Shown piece by piece: positions 1-9,047 of a DNA stretch of 64,000 bases. The notes beneath the pieces were generated by a model. That model was given only the letters and a program-made list of their open reading frames with translations. It had not been told where the DNA came from and ran no database searches. Location: NCBI RefSeq assembly GCF_050563525.1, contig NZ_JBNXUN010000006.1:248001-312000 (forward strand), given 5' to 3'. The translations under genes were made by a program, and so were the position numbers. This stretch comes from Falsiroseomonas sp050563525 (lineage in GTDB: Bacteria > Pseudomonadota > Alphaproteobacteria > Acetobacterales > Acetobacteraceae). Numbering within the stretch: the stretch's first letter is position 1; every line of letters starts with the position of its first letter.

Positions 1-1
1 G

Positions 2-79
2 ACGGCGGCGATGCTGGAGCGGTCCGGCCTGTCGCACATGGCGGTCGAGGACCCGGGTTGGGGCCTGACCAGGCGTTGA
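2..79 (+). CDS. 3' end of an unidentified gene (truncated by the window)
   Basis: An open frame enters from the left edge and stops with TGA at 77-79, giving a short C-terminal tail that ends in WGLTRR. It has the codon bias of its neighbours, and the next gene starts 57 bases later on the same strand. Too little is present to assign a family. An in-frame ATG at 11 exists but a complete gene that short is unlikely. Confidence 0.4.
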   Translation, partial: TAAMLERSGLSHMAVEDPGWGLTRR

Positions 80-135
80 AGGGACACCCCGGCCGCGTCA
101 TGATGCGGCCGGGAAACGCCCCGGGAGAACGGCAC

Positions 136-1113
136 ATGCCGCAACGTCGCACGCTGATGGCCGCCGCCCTTGCGGGGCTGGCCGCCCCCCGCCTTGCCCT
201 CGCCCAGGTCTGGCCCACCCGGCCGGTGCGGCTGGTGGTGCCGGATGCGCCGGGCGGCGGCAACGACAGCACCGCGCGGGTCTTCGCGCATCACCTGGAA
301 GCCGCCCTCGGCCAGCCGGTGCCGGTCGAGAACCGCGCCGGCGCCGGTGGGCGCATCGGCGTGGAGAACGCCTTCCGCTCCCCGGGCGACGGCACCACGC
401 TGCTGCTTGGCAATGCCGGGTCGAACGGCATCAACGCGGCGCTGTACCGTGACCTGCCCTACGACCTCGAGACCAGCTTCGTGCCGATCTCCCTGCTGGT
501 CACCGGACCGAACGCGCTGGTTGTGAACAGCCGCGTGTTTCCGGTGAACACCGTGGCGGAGCTGCTGGCGATGATCCGGGCGAAGCCACCGGGCCACTAC
601 AACTACGCGACGGCCGGCGCCGGATCCTCCGCGCATTTCTCCTGCGAGCTGTTCAAGTCGATGACCGGCACGGACATGGTGCATGTGCCGTATCGCGGCG
701 CCGCCGGCATGGTGCAGGCGGTGGTCGCCGGCGACGCGCCATTCCTGATCGCGAACATGGTCAACGTGATGCCCTTCGCCCGCCGCGGCGAGGTGAAGAT
801 GCTGGCCGTCACCAGCCTGGAGCGCTGGCCGGACGCGCCGGACGTCCCGACCCTGCACGAAAGCGGCCTGCCGGGCTTCGAGACCATCGCCTGGAACGGG
901 CTGTTCGGCCCGCCCGGGCTGCCGGCGGAAGTCGTTTCGCGGCTGCTGCCGGAGTTGCGCCGCATCGGTCGGCTGCCGGAGGTGATCGACCGCATCAACC
1001 TGCTCGGCGGCCGCATCGTCACCAGCGACCCGGACGTGCTGATCGCCCGCGTGCGCGCCGATATCGCCAAGTGGAAGGCGTTGGCCGAGAGCGCGAATAT
1101 CCGCCTGTCATGA
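136..1113 (+). CDS. TctC/Bug-type tripartite tricarboxylate transporter substrate-binding protein
   Basis: A 325-residue periplasmic receptor of the TctC (Bug) family, which captures carboxylates for a TctABC-type transporter or acts as a sensor. The start at 136 has a GGGAGA ribosome site 8 bases upstream and yields a signal peptide with a twin arginine (QRRTLM), a hydrophobic run and cleavage after LALAQ. Family marks are WPTRPVRLVVP at the mature N-terminus, the GALGQPV/ENRAGAGG block and the VPYRGAA ligand-loop region. The stop overlaps the ATG of the next gene (ATGA), so receptor and dehydratase are co-translated and the ligand is probably a sugar acid or hydroxy acid. No TctA or TctB lies nearby. 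Confidence 0.93.
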   Translation: MPQRRTLMAAALAGLAAPRLALAQVWPTRPVRLVVPDAPGGGNDSTARVFAHHLEAALGQPVPVENRAGAGGRIGVENAFRSPGDGTTLLLGNAGSNGINAALYRDLPYDLETSFVPISLLVTGPNALVVNSRVFPVNTVAELLAMIRAKPPGHYNYATAGAGSSAHFSCELFKSMTGTDMVHVPYRGAAGMVQAVVAGDAPFLIANMVNVMPFARRGEVKMLAVTSLERWPDAPDVPTLHESGLPGFETIAWNGLFGPPGLPAEVVSRLLPELRRIGRLPEVIDRINLLGGRIVTSDPDVLIARVRADIAKWKALAESANIRLS

Positions 1114-2255
1114 AGATCGCTTCCATCGCCTATCGCGGCCTGAACGTCACGCCGAAGACCAATTGGGGCTTTCTCGAAGTACGGACGGAGGATGACCGCA
1201 CCGGGCTCGGCGAATGCACGCTGGGGAACCAGGAGCCGCTTGTGGCGGCGGAGGTGGACAGGCTGGCGGCGAACCTGGTCGGCCAGGATGCGCGCGATCG
1301 CAACCGCATCGCCCGTTTCCTGCCGCACGCGCCGGGTGGGCTGGTGGCGGCCACCACGCTGTCCGCGCTGGACCAGGCGCTGTCCGACCTCGCGGCACAG
1401 CGGAACGGCGAGCCGATCTTTCGCCTGCTGGGCGGGGGGTTCCGCGACAGCGTGCGGCTCTATGCCAACATCAACCGTGGCGCCAACCCGCGCACGCCGG
1501 AGGGCTTCGCCGCCGCCGCCCGCCGCGCACTGACGGATGGCTTTGCCGGCATCAAGCTGGCCCCCTTCGAGCCGCTGATGTGGGAGGATGGTGCAACGCC
1601 GGACAACCGCGCCGCCTATGCGGAGGGGCTGGACCGCATCGCCGCCGTGCGTGAGGCCATCGGGCCTGATATCGACCTGATGGTCGATGCCCATTGGCGC
1701 TTTTCGCCCGGCTCCGCCGCCGCCTTGATCCGCGATGTAGCCCGGGAAAACCTGTTCTGGCTGGAATGCCCGGTGGCCGAGGCGAACCACCGCGAGATCG
1801 CCCGGCTGCGCGGCCTGTGCAACGCGCGCGGCATGCGGCTGGCCGGGGCCGAGAGCCTGTCCGGCCTTGCCGCCTACCGCCCGCTGGTCGAGGCCGGCTG
1901 CTACGACGTGCTGATGCCGGATGCCAAGCACGCGGGCGGGTTGCAGGAAATCCTGCGCATCGCCGCCCTGGCGCAGACAGCGGGGGTGGAAATCGCGCCG
2001 CACAACCCGACCGGGCCGGTCTGCCACGCACACTCCGTCCACCTCTGCGCTGCGATCCCGAACTTCCTGGTGCTGGAAGTCCAGTACGGGGAAACCGAGG
2101 CCTTCTTCGATATCGTGCAGGGCGAAAGCCTGCGCTTCGACCGAGGCGCGGCGCGGCTGCCGCAGTCTCCGGGTCTCGGGATCAGCCTGGCACCGGGCGA
2201 CACGCCGGCCTGGAAACGCATGGACCGCCCTTGGCTGGACCCTCGGCTGGGCTGA
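1110..2255 (+). CDS. Mandelate racemase / muconate lactonizing enzyme family protein (enolase superfamily)
   Basis: A 381-residue enolase-superfamily enzyme that abstracts a proton alpha to a carboxylate, usually in dehydration or racemisation of acid sugars. The start at 1110 makes an ATGA overlap with the receptor gene. Visible active-site marks are the lysine in GIKLAPF, the metal-ligand Asp in LMVDAHWRF, the Glu in WLECPVAE, the Glu in GAESLSG and the C-terminal histidine in IAPHNPTGPV. The K-x-A-P-F arrangement resembles acid-sugar dehydratases more than muconate cycloisomerase. Substrate is unknown; the pairing with a TctC receptor suggests an imported acid. Confidence 0.9.
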   Translation: MKIASIAYRGLNVTPKTNWGFLEVRTEDDRTGLGECTLGNQEPLVAAEVDRLAANLVGQDARDRNRIARFLPHAPGGLVAATTLSALDQALSDLAAQRNGEPIFRLLGGGFRDSVRLYANINRGANPRTPEGFAAAARRALTDGFAGIKLAPFEPLMWEDGATPDNRAAYAEGLDRIAAVREAIGPDIDLMVDAHWRFSPGSAAALIRDVARENLFWLECPVAEANHREIARLRGLCNARGMRLAGAESLSGLAAYRPLVEAGCYDVLMPDAKHAGGLQEILRIAALAQTAGVEIAPHNPTGPVCHAHSVHLCAAIPNFLVLEVQYGETEAFFDIVQGESLRFDRGAARLPQSPGLGISLAPGDTPAWKRMDRPWLDPRLG

Positions 2256-2265
2256 TAAGCACCGG

Positions 2266-3174
2266 ATGATATCCGGCTGGATCGGCGTAACCGTCACCGC
2301 GGCACTGTTCCAGTGCTGGCGCACCGCCATGCAGCAGCGGCTGCGCGGGCAGCTTTCCGTCAATGGCGCGGGGGTGGTGCGCTACCTGTACGGCGTGCCC
2401 GTGGGCCTGTTGCTGCTGGGGCTGTATGTCCTGGCCTTCGGCGGCAGCCTGCCGCCGCTGGGCCTTGCCGTGCTGGCGCTGTGTGCGCTGGGCGGTTTCC
2501 TGCAGATCCTCGGCACCAACCTGCTGATCATGGCCTTCGGCTACCGCAACTTCGCGGTCGGCACCGCCTACGCCAAGACCGAGGCGATGCAGGCCGCCTT
2601 CGTCGCCACGCTGCTGCTGAACGAACATCTGTCGCTGCTGTCCTGGATCGGCATCGCGGTCGGTGTCGGTGGCGTGCTGTACCTGTCCCTCGCCGGGCGC
2701 GGCACGTCGCCTGCCGAGCTGCTGCGCGGCGTGACGCAGCCGGCGGCGCTGTGCGGCATCGGCGCCGGGCTGTGCTTCGGCATCACCGGCGTGCTGATCA
2801 AGGCCGCGAACCAGGCCATGCCGGGGCCCGACGTGGTGTTCAAGGCGCTGCTGATCCTGGTCATCACGAACAGCCTGCAGACGCTGATGCAGGGCGCCTA
2901 CCTGGCCTGGAAGGAGCCCTCGCAGTTCCGCGCCGTCTTCACCACATGGCGCGACAGCGCGAAGGTGGGGGCGCTGTCGGCCATGGGGTCGGCCTGCTGG
3001 TTTTCTGCCTTCGCGCTGGCGCCGGTGGCGCTGGTGCGTGCGGTGGGGCAGGTGGAGATCCTGTTCACCCTGGGCTTCAGCCGCTTCTACCTGCGCGAGA
3101 AGGCGACGCGGTCCGACATCCTTGGCGCGCTGGTCGTGGTGGCGGGCGTGGTGCTGGTGCTGGCCGGAAGCTGA
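2266..3174 (+). CDS. EamA-type drug/metabolite transporter (DMT superfamily)
   Basis: A 302-residue integral membrane protein with about ten hydrophobic segments arranged as two five-helix halves, typical of EamA permeases. It starts ten bases after the dehydratase stop, so it is probably in the same operon. The second half carries the FxxE-like membrane stretch GQVEILFTLGFSRFYL seen in EamA proteins. Substrate and direction cannot be read from sequence; the neighbours suggest handling of an organic acid. No signal peptide is needed. Confidence 0.85.
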   Translation: MISGWIGVTVTAALFQCWRTAMQQRLRGQLSVNGAGVVRYLYGVPVGLLLLGLYVLAFGGSLPPLGLAVLALCALGGFLQILGTNLLIMAFGYRNFAVGTAYAKTEAMQAAFVATLLLNEHLSLLSWIGIAVGVGGVLYLSLAGRGTSPAELLRGVTQPAALCGIGAGLCFGITGVLIKAANQAMPGPDVVFKALLILVITNSLQTLMQGAYLAWKEPSQFRAVFTTWRDSAKVGALSAMGSACWFSAFALAPVALVRAVGQVEILFTLGFSRFYLREKATRSDILGALVVVAGVVLVLAGS

Positions 3175-3184
3175 GGGGCGGACG

Positions 3185-3637
3185 ATGAATTTTTCGCAGT
3201 GGCTGAGCACGCGCGGCCGCATCACGCGGACCATCTGGTGGCGTTGGTACGGCTTCGTCTTCCTGGGGTTCGGCCTTGTCAACGGCCTGGTGCAGCGCGG
3301 ACACGGCATGCCCTCGCTGCTGGAAGCGCTGCTCGGGCTGGTGTCGCTGCTGCTGATCCCGGCGGCGATCTGCGGCGGCGCGAAGCGCTGGCACGACCGG
3401 GATTGCAGCGGCTGGTGGCAGCTCGTGGTGCTGATCCCGGTGGTGGGGTGGCTGTGGAACCTGATCGCGGTCGGCGCGATGCCGGGCAATACCGGCCCGA
3501 ACCGCTTCGGCCCGGACCCGCGCGAGACCGGCGGCATCGCGCCACCCTGGGGGCCGCCCTCGGTCCCGCTGCGGCGGGGCACCGACGCCTCGCCACGGCG
3601 GAATGGCGGCAGCGTGCCGCCGACCGGGACAGGCTGA
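3185..3637 (+). CDS. DUF805 family inner-membrane protein
   Basis: A 150-residue membrane protein starting ten bases after the EamA stop. It has the DUF805 pattern: a charged N-terminus, two or three hydrophobic helices, the conserved KRWHDRDCSGWW loop near residue 62, then a helix ending in GNTGPNRFGPDP. The last 35 residues are Pro, Gly and Arg rich and look disordered, longer than in most family members. DUF805 has no established biochemical role. It converges on the RlpA-like gene with two bases between the stop codons. Confidence 0.85.
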   Translation: MNFSQWLSTRGRITRTIWWRWYGFVFLGFGLVNGLVQRGHGMPSLLEALLGLVSLLLIPAAICGGAKRWHDRDCSGWWQLVVLIPVVGWLWNLIAVGAMPGNTGPNRFGPDPRETGGIAPPWGPPSVPLRRGTDASPRRNGGSVPPTGTG

Positions 3638-3639
3638 GT

Positions 3640-4095
3640 TCAGCGCCCGCCCGCGCCGGGGCGGGTGCTGCCGTCGCGCTGCGGCACCTCGATCGGCTCG
3701 ATCACCACCGGCGCCGTCCCATCCTCCCGCATCCCCAACCGGTCCGCCGTGCGCGGGCTGACATCGAGGATGCGGCCGCGGGCATAGGGACCGCGATCCT
3801 CGATCTCGACGGTTGCGGTGCGGCCGGTCTCCGTATTGGTCACCCGCGCCGTGGTGCCGAGCGGCAGGGTACGACTGGCGGCGGAATCGGACTGCGCATC
3901 GAAGCGCTCGCCATTCGCCATCGGCCGGCCATGCAGGCGGGGATGGTAGAAGGAGGCCTCGCCCCGCTGCACGCGGCCGCTGGTGTCGTCGCCCGGCCGC
4001 GCCCGTTCCTCCCGCGGGTTGCGATCCTGTGCCAGGACCTGACCGCTGAGCGCCAGAGAGGCCAGCGCGACCACCATCATCCGATACCGGGCCAT
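3640..4095 (-). CDS. rlpA: RlpA-like septal ring lytic transglycosylase family protein (double-psi beta-barrel)
   Basis: A 151-residue exported protein. The start at 4095 is set by GGAGG five bases upstream. A signal peptide (hydrophobic residues 6-20, cleavage near VLAQ) is followed by a charged linker and the RlpA double-psi barrel: GEASFYHPRLHGRPMANGERFD, LPLGTTARVTN, then EIEDRGPYARGRILDVSPRTADRLGM. The aspartate in DRGPY and the DVS segment are the core RlpA residues. There is no lipobox cysteine and no SPOR domain, so it is a short soluble version. RlpA proteins cut denuded glycan strands; activity here is inferred. Confidence 0.85.
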   Translation of the reverse strand: MARYRMMVVALASLALSGQVLAQDRNPREERARPGDDTSGRVQRGEASFYHPRLHGRPMANGERFDAQSDSAASRTLPLGTTARVTNTETGRTATVEIEDRGPYARGRILDVSPRTADRLGMREDGTAPVVIEPIEVPQRDGSTRPGAGGR

Positions 4096-4153
4096 CCTGC
4101 CCTCCTGCCCGTTGTTTCGCGGCATGAGACGCGCGGCGGGCACCAGGGTTCCC

Positions 4154-5023
4154 TCAGGGCCAGTAAAGGCGGTTCGGGTTGGCCACCACCACCTGGCGCA
4201 GCAGGGCTTCGTCGCCCTGCACCATCTCGCCCAGCAGATCCACCAGGTCGCCATCGTTCGGCATGTCGCCGGCGATGTTGGGGTGCGGCCAGTCCGTGCC
4301 CCACAGGCAGCGGTCCGGCGCCGCCGCCAGCAGCGCCTGGGCAAAGGGCACCGCATCGCGGAACGGCGCACCCGACGAGGACACCCGCTCCGGCCCCGAG
4401 ATCTTCACCCAGGCCAGCGGGTTGCGCATCAGCTCCAGCAACTGCCGGAAGGCCGGCTGGCCGGTGCCGTCCTTTGCCTTCACGCGGGCCATGTGGTCGA
4501 TGATGAAGGGGATGCGGATGGCGGAAATGGTGTCCGCCAGCGGCACGATGTCCTGCGCATCCAGGTGCAGCACCACGTGCCAGCCCAACGCCTCCGCCTG
4601 CGCCAGCACCCGGCGGAAATGCGCCATGTCCGGCATGCCGCCCAGGTGCTTCACGAAGTTGAATCGCACGCCGCGGATTCCGCCTTCGTGCAGTCGCGCC
4701 AGTTCCGCATCCGTCACGCCCTGTTCCACCACGGCGACGCCGCGCATGCGGCCCTCGCTGCGGGCGATGCCGTCCAGCGTCACGGTCATGTCGCTGCCGT
4801 GGCAGGAGGCATGCACGATGACGGCGCGGGAAATGCCGAGGATGCCGTGCAGCTTCACCAGCCCCTCATAGGGGCTGTCGGGCGGCGTATAGGCGCGGTC
4901 CGCGGCATAGGGGAACACGGCGCCGGGGCCGAAGACGTGGCAATGCGCGTCGCAGGCGCCTTCCGGCAGCACCAGGCGCGGCGTTCTCGTAGCCGGGTCG
5001 GGTCCCTTGCAGGTCGGGATCAT
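4154..5023 (-). CDS. Amidohydrolase, 2-pyrone-4,6-dicarboxylate lactonase (LigI)-like
   Basis: A 289-residue TIM-barrel amidohydrolase. It opens with the metal-site motif DAHCH (His27, His29) and closes with WGTDWPHPN (Asp244), the signature of the group containing LigI, which hydrolyses 2-pyrone-4,6-dicarboxylate to 4-oxalomesaconate. His residues in VIVHASCHG and VVLHLDAQD fit LigI substrate-carboxylate contacts. Its ATG overlaps the stop of the upstream TctC gene by four bases. A GalB-like hydratase, which would act on the LigI product, is in the same operon. Related lactonases act on sugar lactones, so the exact substrate is inferred. Confidence 0.8.
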   Translation of the reverse strand: MIPTCKGPDPATRTPRLVLPEGACDAHCHVFGPGAVFPYAADRAYTPPDSPYEGLVKLHGILGISRAVIVHASCHGSDMTVTLDGIARSEGRMRGVAVVEQGVTDAELARLHEGGIRGVRFNFVKHLGGMPDMAHFRRVLAQAEALGWHVVLHLDAQDIVPLADTISAIRIPFIIDHMARVKAKDGTGQPAFRQLLELMRNPLAWVKISGPERVSSSGAPFRDAVPFAQALLAAAPDRCLWGTDWPHPNIAGDMPNDGDLVDLLGEMVQGDEALLRQVVVANPNRLYWP

Positions 5024-5997
5024 TGGCGCGGGATTCCTGCCTTCTCGATCACTTCGGTCCAGCGCGCCGTGTCGGCGGCCAGCAACTGTCCCATCTCGGC
5101 CGCCGTGCCACCGCGCGGCTCGACGCCCACCTGGGTCAGCGTGGCGCGCAGTTCCGGCGTGCGGAGCGCCTCGTTCACCGCCGTGTTGTAGGCGGCGATC
5201 GCCTCCGGCGGCGTGCCGGCGCGGGCGACCAGCGCGTTCCAGGAGGCGACGTCGTAATCCGCGACCCCGGCCTCTGCCAGCGTCGGCACGTCGGGCAGGT
5301 TTTGCGCCCGTGTCGCGGAGGTCACGGCCAGGACGCGCAGCGCGCCGGACTGGATCTGGCCCCAGATCGGGCCGGTGATCTCGAAGGCCGCATCGACATC
5401 GCCACGGATCAGCGCCGTGGTCAGCGCCGGGGTCGCCGGGAAGGCGATGGTCTCGAACCGCGTGGCGGAGCGGATCTTGAACAACTCGGCCGAAAGGTTC
5501 TGCGTGCTGCCTGCGGTGATGCTGCCGATGTTGAGCCGGCCCGGATTGGCCCGCAGCCGCGCCAGCAGCCCGGCGATGTCGCGGTCCGGCGAATTCGGCG
5601 CCACCACCACCGCGATCGGGAAGGCACCCATGGTGACCACGGGGGCGAAGTCCGTCAGCGGATCGAACGGCAATTGCCGGAACAGCGCCTTGCTGATCGC
5701 GGTGCCGTTGGAGGCGACGAGCAGCGTATGCCCATCCGCCGGCGCCGCCATCAATTGCTGGCCGGCGACGATCCCGCCCGCGCCGGGGCGATTGTCGATC
5801 ACCGCCGGCTGGCCGAGCCGTTCAGAGATGCGCTGCGCCACCGCGCGCGCGGTGAGGTCCGCGACGCCGCCCGGCCCGAAGGGCACGACGATGCGGATCG
5901 GCCGGGACGGCTGCCAGCCAGCCTGGGCGCGCGCCGTGGACAGGAACGGCAGGGCGAGGCCGGCGCCGAGCAGGGTGCGGCGGGTTGTCGGGTTCAT
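5020..5997 (-). CDS. TctC/Bug-type substrate-binding protein
   Basis: A 325-residue TctC family receptor. The signal peptide carries a twin arginine (TTRRTLL) and ends near STARAQ. Mature-protein marks are WQPSRPIRIVVPFGPGG, the NRPGAGG block and DVPTLAEAGV. It lies between a second TctC gene and the LigI-like lactonase, and its stop overlaps the lactonase start (ATGA). It probably supplies or senses the substrate of this operon. No permease subunits are present. Confidence 0.93.
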   Translation of the reverse strand: MNPTTRRTLLGAGLALPFLSTARAQAGWQPSRPIRIVVPFGPGGVADLTARAVAQRISERLGQPAVIDNRPGAGGIVAGQQLMAAPADGHTLLVASNGTAISKALFRQLPFDPLTDFAPVVTMGAFPIAVVVAPNSPDRDIAGLLARLRANPGRLNIGSITAGSTQNLSAELFKIRSATRFETIAFPATPALTTALIRGDVDAAFEITGPIWGQIQSGALRVLAVTSATRAQNLPDVPTLAEAGVADYDVASWNALVARAGTPPEAIAAYNTAVNEALRTPELRATLTQVGVEPRGGTAAEMGQLLAADTARWTEVIEKAGIPRQ

Positions 5998-6013
5998 GGT
6001 TGCAAGCTCCCGC

Positions 6014-7003
6014 TCAATCGTTCGTCACATTGGCGCGGCGGATCACCTCACCCCAGCGCGCACGCTCCGAGATGATCAATTCCCGAAAATGCTCGGGCGT
6101 GCCGGGGGCGGCGTCAGCGCCCTCGGCTTCCAGCCGCGGCCGCAACTTCTCGCCGCGGAGCGCGGTGGCGCTGGCGGCGTTGACGCGCTCGACGATGGCG
6201 CGTGGCGTACCGGCGGGCGCGACAAGCCCGTACCATTGCACCGCGTCGAAGCCCTTCACGCCCTGTTCGTCCAGAGTCGGGATGTTCGGCTCGCTGGACA
6301 GGCGGGTCAGTGAGGACACACCAATGGCGCGCAGCAGCCCGGCGCGCACCGGCGGCAGGATCGGTGGGCCGCCTGTCATCGTCATGTCGAGCTGGCCGCC
6401 AACCAGGTCGTTCATCATCGGGCCGGTGCCGCGATAGGGCACGTGCAGCAGCTCGATCCCCGTCGCCAGGCAGAAGGCCACCACGGCGGTATGCGCGGCG
6501 GAGCCGTTGCCGCCGGAGCCGTAGGTGATGGCGCCGGGGTTCGCCTTGGCGCGGTCGATCAGCTCCTGCGCCGTGGTGATCGGCAGCTTGCGCGGGTTCA
6601 CCACCAGGATGTTCGCGACGTTCGCCACCAGCACGATCGGCTCGAAGCTGGTCACCGTGTCGAAGCTCAGGTTGCGGTAGAGCGAGGGGTTCACCGCCAG
6701 CGTGCCGATATGGCCCATCATCAGCGTGTAGCCATCCGGCGCGGCGCGGGCGACCAGTTCGCTGCCCAGCGTACCGCCGGCGCCCGGGCGGTTCTCCACC
6801 ACGAAGGGCTGGCCGAAGGCCTCCTGCAACTCGGCGCCGAGCGCGCGGGCCAGGATGTCCGTGCTGCCGCCCGGGGTGAAGGGCACCACCAGGCGCACCG
6901 GACGCGTGGGCCAGGCGCCCTGGGCGTGCAGCAGGCCGGGGGTGGCCAACAAGGCCGCGCCAGCGCCGAGCAGGGCGCGGCGGGGGGTGCGGAAATCATT
7001 CAT
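6014..7003 (-). CDS. TctC/Bug-type substrate-binding protein
   Basis: A 329-residue TctC receptor, the second in this operon. The start at 7003 makes an ATGA overlap with the stop of the CoA-transferase gene. The signal peptide has a twin arginine (TPRRALL) and ends near LLHAQ; then WPTRPVRLVVPFTPGG, NRPGAGG and LLHVPYRGTGP follow. It is clearly different in sequence from the adjacent receptor, so this is two specificities rather than a recent tandem duplication. A longer open frame extends upstream to 7837 but that part is only antisense-like read-through of the CoA-transferase. Confidence 0.93.
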   Translation of the reverse strand: MNDFRTPRRALLGAGAALLATPGLLHAQGAWPTRPVRLVVPFTPGGSTDILARALGAELQEAFGQPFVVENRPGAGGTLGSELVARAAPDGYTLMMGHIGTLAVNPSLYRNLSFDTVTSFEPIVLVANVANILVVNPRKLPITTAQELIDRAKANPGAITYGSGGNGSAAHTAVVAFCLATGIELLHVPYRGTGPMMNDLVGGQLDMTMTGGPPILPPVRAGLLRAIGVSSLTRLSSEPNIPTLDEQGVKGFDAVQWYGLVAPAGTPRAIVERVNAASATALRGEKLRPRLEAEGADAAPGTPEHFRELIISERARWGEVIRRANVTND

Positions 7004-8199
7004 GTCGTTTCTCCCAAGGCGCCGGTTCGCGCCAGTTCTTCGATTTCGTCCGGGTCCAGCCCGGCCTCCGCCAGCACGTCCCGGCCATCGGCACCGAGCC
7101 GCTGCGCCGCCGGCAAGGCGGGCGTCATGCCGCCCGAGAGGCGGTTCGGCGCGGCGATGGCGAAGGTGGGGCCTTCGGTCGGATGCTCCTCCTCCCGCAC
7201 CAGGCCGGTGGCGCGCAGATGCGGGTCGGTCAGCAGGCTCTCGATGGTGTTGTAGGGCATCGCCGGCACGTCGTGCGTGGCGAAGATCTCCAGCCATTCC
7301 GCGGTGGGTCGTCCAATCAATGCGGTGGCGCGGATCGCGAAGTAGTCCTTCGTATGCTGCGTGCGCGCGGCAACGCGGGAAAAACGCGGGTCCTCCACCA
7401 GCTCCGGCCGGCCGATGGCGCGGAAGAAGCCATGCGCCTGCGCGTCGGTGTTGGCGGAGACCGCGATGAAGCCGTCGGCGGTCTTCAGCGGCCGCGCCTC
7501 GGGGCTCAGCACGCGCTGGTCGCCGGGGGGGCCGAGGGCGGGGCGGAAGGACATCGGGCCCAGATGTTCCTGCAGCACGAAGGCCGCCATGTTTTCGAAC
7601 ATCGGGATTTCCAGGCTCTCGCCGCGCCCGGTCTTCTCCCGCCGGTAGAGGGCGAAACCGATCTGCTGGGCGGCGATCAGGCCGCAGACGTGGTCCGCGA
7701 TCAGCATCGGCACGTAGCGCGGCTCGCCTGTCGATGCCTCGAAGCAGCCGGCGACGCCGGAGACGCCCTGGATCACCGTGTCGTAGGCCGGCCTGCCGGC
7801 ATAGGGGCCGGTGGTGCCGAAGCCGACGATGGAACAATGGATCAGCCGCGGCAGTTTTTCGGCCATGGTCGCGGCATCGACGCCGAGGCGCTTCTGCGCG
7901 TCCGGGCGGATATTCGTCACCAGGATGTCGCAGTGCGCCGCGATGCGGGCCAGCACCGCCTTGGCACGCGGATGCTTCAGGTCCAGGCAGATTGACCGCT
8001 TGCCGCGGTTGAAGTTCAGGAACTTCCCCGCCATGCCCGGCGAACGGCCCTTGCCGCCGAGCTTGCGCAGCAGGTCGCCTTCCGGGCTTTCCAGCTTGAT
8101 GACCTCCGCCCCCTGTTCCGCCAGCACGCCGGTGCAGACCGGTCCGACGACGACGGAGGACAGGTCGAGCACGCGCAGCCCGTCCAAAGGTCCTGGCAT
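7000..8199 (-). CDS. Class III CoA-transferase (CaiB/BaiF family)
   Basis: A 399-residue CaiB/BaiF enzyme, which moves CoA between carboxylic acids through an enzyme-bound acyl anhydride on an aspartate. The N-terminus GLRVLDLSSVVVGPVC, the nucleotide-binding EVIKLESPEGD, the LDLKHPRAK and TNIRPDA stretches, and the Asp in LIADHVCG fit the family. It starts one base inside the dehydratase gene and ends with an ATGA overlap onto a TctC gene. Next to a hydratase, it probably activates a dicarboxylic acid so that the CoA thioester can be hydrated or dehydrated. Confidence 0.92.
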   Translation of the reverse strand: MPGPLDGLRVLDLSSVVVGPVCTGVLAEQGAEVIKLESPEGDLLRKLGGKGRSPGMAGKFLNFNRGKRSICLDLKHPRAKAVLARIAAHCDILVTNIRPDAQKRLGVDAATMAEKLPRLIHCSIVGFGTTGPYAGRPAYDTVIQGVSGVAGCFEASTGEPRYVPMLIADHVCGLIAAQQIGFALYRREKTGRGESLEIPMFENMAAFVLQEHLGPMSFRPALGPPGDQRVLSPEARPLKTADGFIAVSANTDAQAHGFFRAIGRPELVEDPRFSRVAARTQHTKDYFAIRATALIGRPTAEWLEIFATHDVPAMPYNTIESLLTDPHLRATGLVREEEHPTEGPTFAIAAPNRLSGGMTPALPAAQRLGADGRDVLAEAGLDPDEIEELARTGALGETT

Positions 8200-9047
8200 C
8201 AGGCGATCCTCGCCTGGATGCGCAGCGCCATGCGGCCCGCCTCGTCCTCGGCCCAGAGCAATTGCCGCCCTTCCTCGTCCGGCGCGGTGCCCGCGAGGAA
8301 GGCAGGGCGGCCCGCGGTCAGCGGGCGCAGCGTGCGGGTGTCGGTGGCGCGGATGGCGGCGTCCGGGTCGGCGTGGCGCAGCGCGGCCTCCAGCAGCATC
8401 ATGGTGGTCAGCCCGCCATTCACCACCAGGCCGGGATAGCCTTCCTCATCCCGCGCATAATCGGCATCGTAGTGGATGCGGTGGCCGTTGAAGGTCAGGG
8501 CGGAATAGCGGAACAGCAGCACCGGGTCGGGCTTGAACGGCTCCCGCCACGCGGCCTCCGGCAGCGGGTCGGCGGGCGGTACGGCGTCAGGCGTTGCGGT
8601 CGCGGCCTCACGATACGCGATGTCCTGTTCCTCCACTGCCACCATCCCGGCCGGGCCGGTGACGGTGTGCCGGACGGTGACGAAGACCAGGCGGCCGCTG
8701 CGGCCCTGCTTCGGCGTGATCGCCGTGATCTCCGACCGCCGCACCACGGCGTCGCCGATGCACAGCGAGATGCCATAGGTGGTGCGGCGGCCGGCCAGCA
8801 TGCGGCGCGGCAGGTCCACCGGCGGCAGGAAGTCCCCCTTCGCCGGGTGCCCGTCCGGGCCGAGTTGCGATTGCGGCTGGGCATCGTCGAACAGGATGGC
8901 GAGCCAATGCGGCGGCACCGCCGCGCCGATGGCAAGCGGCGGCGGCGCACGGTCCAGCATGGCGGCCAGGCGGCGCGCGGCGGGCGCCGTCATCTGATCC
9001 TCGACCTCCCGCCAGCGGCCGACCCAGTCGGACAGTTTTTCGCTCAT
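8199..9047 (-). CDS. FAS1-like / HTD2-type acyl-CoA dehydratase (MaoC superfamily)
   Basis: A 282-residue double hot-dog protein. The N-terminal half is the FAS1-like dehydratase domain; the C-terminal half carries the hydratase-2 signature FRYSALTFNGHRIHYDADYA followed by YPGLVVNG, with the catalytic Asp/His pair. This architecture is shared by mesaconyl-C4-CoA and itaconyl-CoA hydratases. It shares one base with the CoA-transferase gene and overlaps the dioxygenase stop by ATGA, so all three are coupled. A CoA-ester hydratase working on the CoA-transferase product is the natural reading; the substrate is not proven. Confidence 0.85.
   Translation of the reverse strand: MSEKLSDWVGRWREVEDQMTAPAARRLAAMLDRAPPPLAIGAAVPPHWLAILFDDAQPQSQLGPDGHPAKGDFLPPVDLPRRMLAGRRTTYGISLCIGDAVVRRSEITAITPKQGRSGRLVFVTVRHTVTGPAGMVAVEEQDIAYREAATATPDAVPPADPLPEAAWREPFKPDPVLLFRYSALTFNGHRIHYDADYARDEEGYPGLVVNGGLTTMMLLEAALRHADPDAAIRATDTRTLRPLTAGRPAFLAGTAPDEEGRQLLWAEDEAGRMALRIQARIA

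Noticed and set aside
603..2363. Long minus-strand frame of 586 codons
   Set aside because: Antisense to the TctC and mandelate-racemase-like genes, no ribosome site and no family features; a common artefact of high GC.
6014..7837. 607-codon frame extending a TctC receptor upstream
   Set aside because: The extra part is the CoA-transferase in the wrong frame; the receptor's signal peptide begins at 7003.
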